A stretch of 64,000 bases of DNA from positions 21,194,501 to 21,258,500 of the forward strand of contig NC_092592.1 in the NCBI RefSeq assembly GCF_047663525.1. The letters are read 5' to 3'. This document shows, one piece after another, positions 37,863 through 49,705 of this stretch (its first letter is position 1; each line of letters begins with the position of its first letter). The position numbers and the translations under genes were made by a program. This DNA comes from Anas platyrhynchos. Taxonomy: Eukaryota; Chordata; Aves; Anseriformes; Anatidae. The notes below the pieces were generated by a model. That model was given only the letters and a program-made list of their open reading frames with translations, had not been told where the DNA came from and searched no databases.

Positions 37863-39370
37863 GAAAGCCAGCACCCTTGCCAAGAAAATGGTACAAGAGG
37901 ATTGGAAAGGAGGGAGAGGGAGGGGGCTGCAAGCACAGCCCTGGAGAGCAGAGGTCTGTGATGGCAGTGGCTGGGTGCAGTTTCAGGGGTGCCATGTCAC
38001 TCTCTGGGGCCACTGTACCCTGCTTTGTGGAGGCAAAGGCCTCCTTTTCCTCTTCTTACTCCTCCTTGTCAGCATGGCCTGTGCCATGGCACCTTCCCTC
38101 CACATCTCCTCCATGAAGGAAGGGCAAGCACCATCCCTAACCTCTGCTGCTCACCCCCCATGGGTGCCGGGAGGACCCACTGGGCCCAAGCCCATGTTCT
38201 GGTTGTGGTAGTGTGTGTACAACTAGCAGGGAGAATGGAATAAGCTCTTCACAGCATTGCATTGCATTATCTGTGGCTTTGCATTTGCAGTCCAGGTCAG
38301 AGCTCACCTTCATCTCTGGCTTCTTCAAGCCACAGGGACCCTAGGGAACCAGAACTGTGTGCTCCACCAGGGAGTTCAACATCTCCTTGCCTCCCAGGGG
38401 GTTTCACCTCTGCTGGGAAAGCATGGAAGAGCAAGCTCAGCCATGGTAAGCACCACCTGGCTGGAGGCAGGGTGCTTTCTGTCTTGAGTGCACTGAAAAG
38501 GGCATTCAATCCTCTGAACCACAAGGAACACAGGTGATGCTTGACGAGGGTTGTGAGAACCAAGTACAGAGGCCTGGCATGCAAATGTTGAGAAAAATGC
38601 CAAAACAGATCCCCCTCCACTGTGTTTTCCCAGTCAGACCCGCTCTGTGAGGGGGCTGATGACCAAGCAGAAGACAGTCCCAGAAATACTCCAGTGCAGG
38701 TCCAACCCCATGAGGCTATTTTGCCAGCTCCATCCCCTGGGCATCAGGGGCAGAGAGGGGATGGGGACAGGGCCTCCAGAGGTGACCGGTGTGCCCGACC
38801 TCTCCTGCAGTATCTTCTGGGCCTCCCAGGCAGCAGCTCCACAGAACACCTCTGCTTGGAAAGAGCCCTGCTTGGGGTCCCTTTTGTCACCAGCCTGTGG
38901 CCACCCCAGCAGAGCCCGCTCCTCCCGCAGTGTGTTGCTGCCCTCTTGGGCCCAGCGCACGCATTGCAGTGTGGAGCTGGGAAAAGGGGTCAGGAACAAG
39001 CCCCCTACAACAGAAAGTGCTTTGCAAGGTGCTTCACAGGCCATCCTTCTGTCCTCCCTCCTTTCCTCTGCACAGACAGCCACCACAGCTGAGCCCGATG
39101 TATCTGTGGGCTGTGCTGGATGCCTGATGCATGAACAGAGCAGAGCACACGATTACTTCAACTGGATTACGTGGGTACGGGACAATATACGTGACCCCTG
39201 AAAATATGATGTACAGCATATGCTTGGAGTAGAACAGCACCTAGCCCAAGGGCACCCATCTTGCAACGCCAGCCTGCTGGTGTAGGTCCCTGTTTTATTG
39301 TACATCCCCAGCACACGTGTGTGTGCCAGGAGAAGCAAACCCAGCCTGGATTCCCAAAGCTGAGGCTGAA
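37863..39370. other. Intergenic, GC-rich unique sequence
   Basis: No exon with a recognisable product; CpG-poor until the island that follows. Confidence 0.5.
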
Positions 39371-39573
39371 GCCGCGTTGGAGCCCATGCCCAGCGCCTTC
39401 GACACACCAAGTCTGTGCCAGGGGAGTGGGGTGCGGAGGCGCCGGGAGCGCCCACCCCCATAGCAGCCCTGCCCGCTGCCCCCCGTGGGCGCCCCGCGGA
39501 GCCGGGCACGGAGCGTGGGCTCCACGCCGTGGCCAGAGAGAAGCAGCACAGGCGGCTGCGGGACGGGACGGGC
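39371..39573. promoter_or_regulatory. Isolated CpG island
   Basis: About 22 CpG dinucleotides in 203 bp, flanked on both sides by CpG-poor DNA and at least 14 kb from the nearest recognised gene. Could be a promoter of an unannotated (non-coding) transcript or a Polycomb-type island of the PAX2 domain. No start site is visible. Confidence 0.6.
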
Positions 39574-42500
39574 TCCTGCCAGCCCCCTCCACGCCAGGAA
39601 CCCCCCACGCACCTCCTTTTCTCAGTTGTTTTTTTACAAAGGAAGACGCTTCTGCCCCTACCTTCCTCTTCGGAGAGTTTTTTCATTGCTCTCCTCCTCC
39701 ATTCAGGCACCTCCGCCTTTGTCAACTGTGGTGTCCCCAAACAACATCACAACTCAGACATTTCAAAATTCACTCCCTTTGGCCTGAGCTCTCCTCTCCT
39801 GGGCCCACACAACAGCTCCCCTTTTGCTTACTGAAGCCCCGAATTTTAACCCAACTACCAGGATGTCCTTAAGCATTTTAAATTGCTTTTAAAAATGCAT
39901 TTAAAATCAAATTCCATGGCCAACATCTATAATTGTAACCCTTATACAGGACCATAACCTGAGGCCAGGGATTACCACGTGAATTTGCCCACCTACCCCC
40001 GCTCTTTTGCTGCCCCAGTGTGTGTAGGTACTTGCGAACACATCCAGCATCATCCACCTCATGGATACATTTGCCCCAATGCCTCAAAACTGCCTGACAC
40101 GGACTCTCATTGTGCCCAGCATGCAAGACCACTGCGAGGTGGCAGCAAGGTGCTTTAGAAGGGCAGCATGTAATAAACCAGTGACAACAGTCCAGCCTCA
40201 TGAGTGCACAAGGCAGTTCCAGCATCAGCAGCTGTGCTCCAGAAGGAGTGAGGGTCTGACAACTGTACAGCAGCTGCCAGAGGTGACAGCAAGTTTTTGG
40301 CCAGCCACACCATGGGGAACATCTCATCACAGCTGCTCCTGAGGGGCAGAGGGACTGTCACAGAAAGGGAGAGCCGCTTTGGGAAAGGTGGGTCATCACC
40401 CGCAGCTCCAGCCTGAGGGCAAATCCTCACACGGGGCCACGCTGACCAGTAAGGTCTGGCTCTTCTTCAGCAGGTGCAGCTGAAGGCCAAGTGAATACAG
40501 AATTCAACATCAGCTTGATTGCTGGGGGGCAGGGGAGCAAGCCCATTTCCAAACAGGTTCTTGATGCTAACAGAGAAGGGGAAGAACCTGCAGAAACAGT
40601 AAAAGCAGACCAGGCAAAAATGAGATCCCGTGATGGGCTTTACACGAAGCAATGGGGGCCTTTCACCTCTAGAGCAAACTCCTCAGAGCAGTGGTGGATT
40701 TTCTGTCCCAGTGCTTTCAAACTGTGACAGGAGGCCCTTTGGGAAGGAGGGTTTAGACAAAAGAAACCAGGAGAATTCCCCTAGTTACCCACAAGCTTAC
40801 ACTGAGTGACTGAACAGCTGCTTTTTGACTTAAAATCTCTCCCTGGCTGTGCTTGAGCTGTACAGCTCTTTCAGGTGTGACAGGCAGACCTGCCTCCAGT
40901 ATCATAGCCTCCATGTGGGTGGGGACAGTGGGACAGGGACTCAGGTGGCTTCATATTCTTTTGCAGGAACAAGCAGCACGTGCACTTCATCAGCCCCACC
41001 ATTTCCAGTTTGCCTTAGGGTCAATCCACCTGCTACCGTAAGCAAGAGGAATATATTTCTATTCTTAACCTGGTCATAAGCCAGAAGGAAAACACGTCAT
41101 CCTCCAGAGGCCCTTCCTGTCCATCCACTCATGCCATAACTGAGAGCTCACACAGAATTATGCTAGGACCCCAGATACTCCAGACCTTTAGGTAGGCCAA
41201 CACATACCTCAGACAAACACACCTCCAAGAAAACCCAGCCCTCACATGTTTACTTCCACCTGAACCCCTTCAAAACCAAACCACAGCTCCACTCCCTTGA
41301 CACGGAGGCTTCTTGCCAAACAGTGAGCCACTCCAGCTATAGGGCAGAGTGAGGGGAGTCACTCTCCTCTGATGTATTCAAAACCCATGACACCTGGAGC
41401 AAATGTACATCACAGGGGAAAGTCTGAAGAAGGTCCTGAGTATGGATTTTTATGTAGGCTCACAAGAGGAGTTATAGAATGGACAAAGAGTGCAGGTAGG
41501 ATCAAGCAAGCAAAGAGCCCCATTCACCCCCTTTCTTAATGTAAGGAAGTGAGACTCAAACCACCTGGATTTACTGCTGCAGTAGCATGCTACTATTGAA
41601 AGAAAAGATGAAAAAAAACGTTTAAAAAAAAATACAGATCATGGAAAGTAAAGCAGAGAACGAAGTAAGGAGGAAGCTAGTTTAAGCAAATATGGGGCCC
41701 TTTGTAAGAGACAGGTCTTGAGAAGAACTTCAAATGTTAAGTTGACCATAGCAGAATGTTCTGTTTTTTGTTTGTTTGTTTAGTGGGGTGTCCTTTGAGG
41801 GCTGCCTTTGTTTGAAGGTTAAAGTGAGAGAGGAATTCTGTAGGAAAATGTGTCTGTACTCATTAGAGGTAGGAATGCCTCAGCTTGATTTGCTTGTAGG
41901 ACAATTTCTCCATGGTACTTGGCAGCAAGAGCTAGCATTCTTATAGACATAAGCACTATGAGTGCCTAAATCAGCAAGCAACACAAGGCATTAAATATAA
42001 TCTTTCTTTCCACTATACCATGTTTAAAGAGAAGATTAAAAGCAGGAATTTTGTAAATGGCTAAAAAGATATAATGAAAATAAACATAATTTAACAGCAA
42101 TTCATTAAAAGCTTCTCCTATCATTATTCTCACCAATTCTATCCAGAGTACTTTATTTCATTTAGGTTAATCCAGGAAGGCTTCACACCAGACAGGGCTG
42201 GAATCAACCAGGCCTTGCTGGACCAGGCTGCTAATACCCTTGGGATTTCCATTTTTGGCATCCTCCCTCCTTCCAAAGCTGTTCCCTCATTAACTGCTAG
42301 CAAGCCTGGCCACCAGATCCAGGATGGATCCCACGGTGTTATGTGCGAAAGACCCAAATTCAGTTCCAGTAGATGACACGGCTCCTTGGCAGGGTGAAAA
42401 ATGCTTGCTCCCAGGAAGGATATGAACTGCTGCAGGCTCTGCAGTGGCTGAGAACGTGATACCCCAGGCAGCACAAGCAGACGGAGCCTGGAAGCACAGA

Positions 42501-42872
42501 AAGCGAACGGGACCTGGTGCTCCCTTTCTGGGAGGCCAAGCCAGCCGTTAACCTGCAGCGACTCTGCAGCTCCCAACCTGAGCCAGGCCTGATCCACCTC
42601 GCCCATCAGTTCTGCCTCATTGACCGCACACAGCCTCTTCCAAGCGCTGCTGTAAACAGCAGGCTCTTGGAGGAGGCTGGAAGGTGGCACTGGTAAGGTT
42701 CACAGGCCACCTCCTGGCTCTCTCCTCTCCAAGCACAGCCACCTTGCCATGTGAAGGAAACCTTTGGCAGCTGTCTTGTGCTGACAGACAGGGCTTGTTG
42801 AGCTTGGCTGAGTAATCCCAGCCGCTCCCGTCACTGCAGCTGCATGCATCCTCGTTCTCCCAACCCAAGGAT
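39574..42872. other. Intergenic, unique sequence
   Basis: AT-rich 39.85-39.93 kb and 41.98-42.15 kb; otherwise nothing recognised. Confidence 0.5.
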
Positions 42873-43065
42873 CGCTGCCTCGCTGAATCACCCCATTAAA
42901 TTGCTAATATCTTATTGTTCTTTAAGATTTCGAAACTTGCTGCGAAACGTTTACAGATAATTTTTTTTGCCTGCAGTCACTGTGCCTAATGCCCAGTCAT
43001 TGAGTGCCATATGTGTTTATATGCACTGCAATTTTCCACTTGATTACATTTTACCACAAACACTT
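42873..43065. promoter_or_regulatory. Candidate conserved non-coding element
   Basis: CCATTAAATTGCTAATATC, TTATTGTTC (SOX-like), GATTTCGAAACTTGCTGCGAAACG (the word CGAAAC appears twice), GTGCCTAATGCCC, GCCATATGTG (E-box CATATG) and CTTGATTACATTTTACC. Strong candidate by composition. Confidence 0.45.
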
Positions 43066-44289
43066 TCATCCACTCCGCAAAGACAGCAGCAACACATCCA
43101 TAACATTCAGAGCAGCCCAGATAGACAGAGCCCAAACATGAACGTCTCCACACTGGCTGGGGCACCTCAAAATTTTAGATTCCCAGGTGCAGCTGACCCA
43201 ACATCCAGTTGCAAAGACCCCAAGGGCACAAGCACCTCTGCCACCTAAAAGGAGCACGCCAAGTTGGCCTCAAGCTCCAGCTTTCCCATCAAGCATCGGG
43301 TACTGCTCAGATGGCTGGAACAGCTGCACAACGTGGAGATGGTTGCCAATAACTGAGGATATCTCAGATTTTCCAGGAGACATGGGATGACCCAGGCCAC
43401 TATAAGGATGTTTAGCACGTGAACCTGCAGAAATCCATAGAGATGGCAACAGTGCAGCATGCAAAGGGATTTTGATCATTCTCCCCTCCCTGCAGCACGG
43501 ACATGTTCTGAAGTTGGATTCTGCACCTCTGAAGGCAGGGACAATTTCTCCTTCAGCCTCCAGCTACCTAGGCACTGTCCAGCTTGTCCACAGTGTGGAT
43601 CACAGCTCCCAGCTGCAACACCTTCCCATCTGCAGCTGCAAGGTCACTTTGCCACCCCACTGCAGCACACAGCACCCTGGCAGGAAGGTCAGCCCCTGCC
43701 TGAGGACAGGGTACAATTCACTCCAGTTGGCTTAGGGCCATGGCAGTGCCAGGCCACAGCCTTCAAGGAGAGAACAAGCAACGGATTCATCTACACAGCA
43801 GCACTGATATCCCCATACAAGCTCATTTACTGAACTGGCTCAGCCCTCTATGGTACTGAGTCAGCCGTCAGCATCATGCTGATGTGGCAATGCTGCTTCA
43901 GGTCTGCGAACAGCTCTGCCTTCACCCTACCTCATCCCATCCTCTCTGGTGCATGGTACAGACACTCAGTGGGGGAACTGACAAGAATCTACCATGTGAT
44001 GATTAAAAGCTCTCAAGCAAGTATCACCCACCTGAGCCTACCCTACTGGTGAACTCTGCCAAGAGACACAGTATTGTGTTTTGCTGCTGATGGCGTGAGA
44101 GGGCAAAGACACGAGTTTTGTCACTGCAGTGCAATGTGATTCAAAATCTTGAGTGCATGCAACAGGCAGGAACCCTGGAAGACCTAGATATTATCTGGGT
44201 TGTTCATGATTTAAAACAGTCTTTCTAGAATAACCAGCACTAGCCACATTGATTAGACTTCATTTCTGCTGATCTGCATTCGCTCTGAA

Positions 44290-44319
44290 AACTCCAATTG
44301 AGATAACTCCAACTGAGAT
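44290..44319. repeat. 15-bp tandem duplication
   Basis: AACTCCAATTGAGAT followed directly by AACTCCAACTGAGAT; one mismatch. Confidence 0.9.
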
Positions 44320-45360
44320 AAACTGTTTAAGACCTTCACCATGTTTCCTTCTTATGCTACATTCAGTAAATAAACATTACTTCCTATTAATGGATATAAA
44401 CAGTCCTGGCTATTTTCTGCTGGAAAAAGAAAGCCCTACTACAAAACAAGGGAGCACACATAAATACCCTGCACCAGAGAAGAGGCACTGAAGCCATTAG
44501 TAGTAACTAGCCTGGGATCACAAAGCCAGCGTCCCTCACCATGGATACATGAGCACAAACCAGTGGAAAGAAAGCCAGATCAACTGGCCTGGCCACCACT
44601 GCTCTGCTAAGCATTTATAGCCTTTTGCTCAACAACACTGCTTAGCATCACCAGCACAAAATCAATATTTCCTTGAGAAGAATGCTGGTTTGGAGAAACT
44701 CAGCAGTGGCTTTGGCAGAGGTCACTCCCAAGACATGGGGCAGCACGTCTGTCATATGGAGTGCTCACTGCCTTTTCATCTGCTGGAAAGCGCCTGTTAA
44801 CTCCTCACCTGCTCCAGTCTTCTTACCTTCCAGAGATCTGATGCAGTCAGCCCCTTTGTCAGCAAAGACATTTTATTCCTGGTGAGTTCACTGCATTCCT
44901 TTCAGACTTGGGCTGTATCAGCTCTTAGGCCTGTACCTTAAGGGCAAGCTTTTTATAAGGAGGAAACAAATAACAGGGAGGTGTTGGAGTGAGGTTGTGG
45001 TTTTCCCTCAGCAACTTCTCTAAACCTATCCAACCTGATACTAGTGTGCCCTGCTGACATGCCTATCATGTATGACAAAGACCCAAGCTCATGTGAACAG
45101 TGGGTATCAATGCTTCATAAGAGGGTGTGAGCTTTCATTTGAGACTGGGGAGCTATCATTTGCCTGACTACTCCTCCCAGAGGCATAGCTGTGTCATGCT
45201 AGGGGTGGTTTTGAGCAAAAGGTGGTAGCTTCCATCTGTCCTGCTCTTTACTCTTCAAGAAGAGTTGGGACAGTCTTAGTCTAGGACCTTTCATCCACTA
45301 GGAGTCTGTTCACAGTCTTCTGGGCTCTGCTCAGGCCTTATTACTTGTCTAACAGGATCA

Positions 45361-45420
45361 CGAGACTAGAGAGGATCCCTTAGGTCACTATATCTAGTCT
45401 CCTGCCTTACGCAAGATCTT
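45361..45420 (+). repeat. CR1/L3-like LINE 3'-end fragment
   Basis: AGAGGATCCCTTAGGTCACT then ATATCTAGTCTCCTGCCTTA closely follows the reptilian CR1/L3 pattern 'agagggacctcttaggtcatctagtccagccccctgcct'. Only a diverged fragment; boundaries uncertain. Confidence 0.5.
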
Positions 45421-46275
45421 TACATCACATTTCATCTGACTACTAGTTTTTCTCCTTCACTACCTCCTGTGCTCCTGTAAAAGCTCATTTCAATGCTTTG
45501 CACAAAGTGTCTTTAGGCCTCCCCAGAAATCCTGGGCAGAGTGGTCATTTGTGGGCTGCTCCTTCCTGCTGTGGAGGGTATTTACTTTCATGCTAAGAGG
45601 AGAAAAAATAACTCTAGAAGTATGGCATTCCTCAGTTCCATGCTGAGAGGATGGAGGATGCTGTAAAGCTTGATTATAGTAGATTAAAAAATCTGTTAGG
45701 GAGCCTCATCCACCCCTTCTTCATTCTAGGTAGGTGACAGAACATTTGCAATAGCATGTAAAGTGGCCTCAGACCTTCCCCTCATGACATGGGTCCAGGT
45801 GAACCAAGGCAGAGATACAGATGCCACTTCCTGCACCAGACAGAGGCATGTTCCCTGGGAAGGTCCTCTACAAAATCATTCCCATTTGTTTTCCCTTGAT
45901 AATCCCAGCCTACTCATCTTTCTTCTCCAGCAGCTTTTCCCTCCAGCCTCTCTGTTGGAGGGTGATATTTTTCTGAGCAGCCTGATTTCTTCTCAACTGC
46001 CTTTGTAATGAAACCAGGATTTGAAGGGGAGCCTGGGGAGAGGGAGGGAGCAAAGTATGAGACGTTCAAGCTACAGTGAAATGACATATCCATCACAGCT
46101 AACGGGAGCCCACATGGCACCCCAACTGGATCCTGCCCCACTGCCCACTTTCCCAGCTGGATCTGCTGGAGTTTTCTCCCTCCCCAGTCTCCTCCCCACA
46201 TTTCTGGTGGTGTCACTCCAGGAGAAGTGGCTGATCTGATTGGCGAGAGAACACGAGGGGTGTCAGGGAAGGTGC

Positions 46276-46345
46276 TCACAGACATTTCTTGGCTGCCTCA
46301 AGGAAATAAAGGCCATCGCTGAGCCTGTCAAAATGATTAATCGCT
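46276..46345. promoter_or_regulatory. Short candidate conserved element
   Basis: AAGGAAATAAAGGCCATCGC followed by TGTCAAAATGATTAATCGCTT: TGTCA (MEIS/TGIF), TGATTAAT (PBX/HOX) and CpG-bearing AATCGC in 70 bp. Confidence 0.35.
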
Positions 46346-46348
46346 TAC

Positions 46349-46412
46349 AGGGAATGAGGGGGAGGAGGGAGAGGGAGGGAGAAGGAAGGGGAGGAAGGAG
46401 GAGAGAAAGACA
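46349..46412. repeat. Purine-rich (GA) tract
   Basis: About 60 bases almost entirely G and A (GAGGGGGAGGAGGGAGAGGG and on). Low-complexity; could adopt triplex or G-quadruplex structures. Confidence 0.85.
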
Positions 46413-49385
46413 GATGGGATGGGGAGAGCTATAAACAAACAGCAAAAGCAGGAGACACAGGATTGCCTCTGTGCTGGGAAAGAGGTAGAAAGAAGCAAGG
46501 GCTTTGCTTGGAGTGGCTTGGTAGCAGAGCGGCCCAGCACACCCTGCAGACCTGCATCACCCCATATATAGCCCCAACGGGCTGCCCTGCCAGAGCAACG
46601 TCAGACCCAACAGACCAAGTGACGCAGCTCTACAACTCCCCAGCTCCACATCTAATAGTGGATGGCAGTTGACCTAACCACCCACCAGTGCCACTAGTTG
46701 TTTACTGACAGAAGCATTTTACCCCAGTGAAAGAGATGGGTAAGAGTAACTTCTGAGAGACTGCCAGAGACATGGGTCCTTGAAGAGAATGTTCAACAAT
46801 CTTGGGACAATCAGTGCAGTGCCCCTGGCACCAAGCCCTCCCACATCATCCACCCCTTGGATGCTGCTACCTACCCCACGTGCCCTCCCAGTGGACACCA
46901 GGACTGTCTGTCAATGCAAATCAACAATTTGACTCCTCACTCCTCCAGCTGCTTTCAGCTCAGCTAGAGCCCTCACACAGCTCCCTGTGTGAGGCCAGGG
47001 GTGCTTCAGCAGCCTAGAGTGTGCAGCGGATCTCATAACACAGCTTACCTCAGCACAGGAGAGCGTTCCCTCTTTCCTGGCTCTCCAAAGGGTTACGAAG
47101 TCAAACCCAAAGGTCCTCTTTGTCAAGGCATTCAATGGCCAGTGCTGACTGTTCAGGAAAAAATACAGCTGAAACTCTGAGGTGAAAATCACACCTAAGG
47201 CTCTGGCCGCCCAGCTCAGTGACACCTCTTACAGCAAGGGCAATACCTTGTCATGTCAAAGCCTGGGCGTTCTCAGGGCTTACTGCATGTTTGTGAGGTA
47301 TTCCGACAGCAGTCCCACATCACCACAAGCTGCCTTACCATCTGCAAAAAACGTGAGGTTGAAAGGAAGAGGTTGAAAATCCAAGTGCTATCATTTGTCT
47401 GAACTTGGAGTCAGCTAGGAATGGGGTAAAATAGATTCAGCTCTCCCCTTTGGAAATATCTGCTTTGATTTCCAGTCACAGAAAGAATAATCACCCTGAT
47501 GGAGACCTCTGCCTCAAGTGAATGACCCAGCCTTGCAAAGACAAAAGCTGTCACTGAAATCAATGAATCCAGTAAGCTCCAGTCCTGGTAAGATACACCA
47601 AGCAACCTTGTTTGCCCCACAAATGGTATGTCATCCTCCCTTGCAAGTTGTATTTGTTGATCTAATCAGAGGCAGCGCCTCTTCCTACAAACCACAATAA
47701 AATATCTGACAAGGCTTTGAAATACATATACAACATGTCAATTGTCAGAACTGAGAACGTGAACTGCAGCTTTGCAATAATACCCACTTCAGCTCACACG
47801 AACCCTACCCCTACTGCAATATGCCTAAAGCTCCCAACATCTGCTGTAACACCATGATATCCTCATGTCCTTTGATTTTAGCTAGCCAGACAGACACTCA
47901 CTCCTAAATACCCTTCCTGTGCTTGACCTTCACCCTGCTGTTTGCCTGGGCAAACACTGTGTGCATGTATGTATGTGATCAGCTAGCCACTGCCTTTTCC
48001 AGCTGATTAGTGGTGATTTTTCCTTGCAGTCACACTCAGTAAACACACTTAGTCCCAGTGGAACCCAGTAAAGACACTTAGTCCCAGTGGAACAAGTATG
48101 TGTGTGTGTATATATATATATATAATATTTATATATGTAAATGTATAACTATTTCTCTTTTGAGAACTCAAATCCCTTACCCAGTTTTCCCTTTTCTCCA
48201 TATATTTCCCAATAGACTGGAAGTTTCAAACAGGTGCGAGCTATTGTGACAGTTGATGGAACAGCCTGGGCTATAATTCTGAAGGCAAACTAGCTTCTGG
48301 GTTGAACATCCCTCTGTGCCTTGCTGGCCACTGGCTTACTGAACAAGTTGTGCATTAAACTGATTGCATCCTGCTTGTAAAATCTAGCCTGCCAAAAATT
48401 AAATACCTAGTGGCTACAACAGAAACATAGCTTTATATTCAATAAAGAAAGAGCACTACATGCTGAGCATGTTTTGGGGTCTAAGTGCTATTCTAGTGAA
48501 AGCACAGGGTTTTACGAAGGTGCCATATCCCTTATAGATCTGTTCAGCGTGAGCACTGCACCTCACCTGTCCATTAATCACACCTTGCTTGGACAAGACT
48601 ATAACCTTCATCTGAGGGGTAGGCATCTGTTCACTGAGGCATCTGCTCAGTTTGAGGTAGGTGCTGTTCTGTTCACTATACCTCTGCTTGTGCCTCCCTG
48701 CAGTAGGGGTCACACATGATGCCTTCAAATACAACAGCTGTAGGAAGAACAGGCAACATACAGGCAAAAACCAAATACATATACTGGATTGTGCATAGCT
48801 GTCTGATGAGCTAAGCCAACAAATAAATAAAAGTACCTGAGACGTCTCTTTGTCATCTGCCACACAGCCTACCAAGTTCCTCCTTGCTCCTGTAGGCAAT
48901 GACATTATCAGAAGAGCCAGATTAAAAAAAAAAAAAGGGCGCTCTCATGTTGCTCATCCTACACTTTCCACATGCCAGTCAAGGCCCATTCCAGCTCTGC
49001 TCTACATCAGAAACTGCAAATCTGACGTAAGATTGGGGGAAAAGAGTCTGAAAAGTTTAACAAGTTGATTCCATGCCTTCTGCTGGCAGCGCATGGCTGG
49101 GCACTGAGAAGGAATACAAGGTGTTGATCAGGCAAGGAGAGGGCTCCAAGGTACAACATCTCCCTTACTAAGCAGACAGCTGACACTGAGCAGCATGGGG
49201 AAGATTTTGCCCAGCTGCCTTCCTCCACAAGCCTTTCAGCAGAGCTGAGACCCTTGCTGCTGCTCCACATTTAGGCGGAGGGGGCTCTGCAGAGCAACGG
49301 TAGCACTCAGTTATGCATCTCATGGACTTCACTGTGGCTCTTGTGGCTGCCTCCATTGTTTGAGGGATATTCTCCCCCCCCCCCT
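46413..49385. other. Intergenic
   Basis: Contains the 29-bp tandem duplication at 48037 and a TG/TA microsatellite right after it. C run just before 49385. No exon seen. Confidence 0.5.
48037..48135. repeat. 29-bp tandem duplication followed by (TG)n(TA)n
   Basis: Unit CAGTAAASACACTTAGTCCC + AGTGGAACC is repeated at 48037-48065 and 48066-48093 with one substitution; a TG then TA microsatellite extends to about 48135. Confidence 0.9.
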
Positions 49386-49705
49386 TCCCTCCTTCTAACA
49401 AAGATTCTGATTAATGATCGCTCATTCCTAATTGTCAAATTTCTTTTCCTTCATCCTGTGTCTAATCACCAGTGACAGAAGCCATTACGCAAATGAGAGC
49501 AGACGACTTCTCACAACTGTTCTCTTTGGTAAAAGCCTTGTAATTTAAAGCTCTGATTTGTAGAGGAAAGCTGCGTTTCCCCAAGGCGTCCGGGCATCTG
49601 TTCCACTTACACTCCACGAGCCTCTACTTCCGCTCCCTCCCCCCACAATTAGTCCTCTGCTTGCAACAAATATTTGACTTTGCAAGGCAGTAATTAGAAC
49701 TTACT
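49386..49705. promoter_or_regulatory. Candidate conserved non-coding element
   Basis: AACAAAGATTCTGATTAATGATCGC (TCF-like AACAAAG plus TGATTAAT), CCTAATTGTCAAAT, GTCTAATCACC, CCATTACGCAAATGAG (C/EBP/octamer-like), CTTGTAATTTAAAGC, CACAATTAGTCC, GGCAGTAATTAGAAC. About 300 bp, repeat-free, with seven homeodomain cores; the element closest to HIF1AN. Confidence 0.5.

Larger units (their letters stand above)
43066..46275. other. Intergenic, with LINE fragment and small tandem repeat
   Basis: Contains the CR1/L3-like piece at 45361 and a 15-bp duplication at 44290. No exon seen. Confidence 0.5.

Noticed and set aside
37387..38211. 274-codon open frame on the plus strand
   Set aside because: No recognisable domain or splice-consistent partner; GC-rich, low-stop sequence makes such frames by chance, and a candidate non-coding element lies inside it.
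39261..39872. 203-codon plus-strand frame over the orphan CpG island (and overlapping minus frames)
   Set aside because: Proline/alanine-rich composition with no recognisable family; typical of CpG islands.
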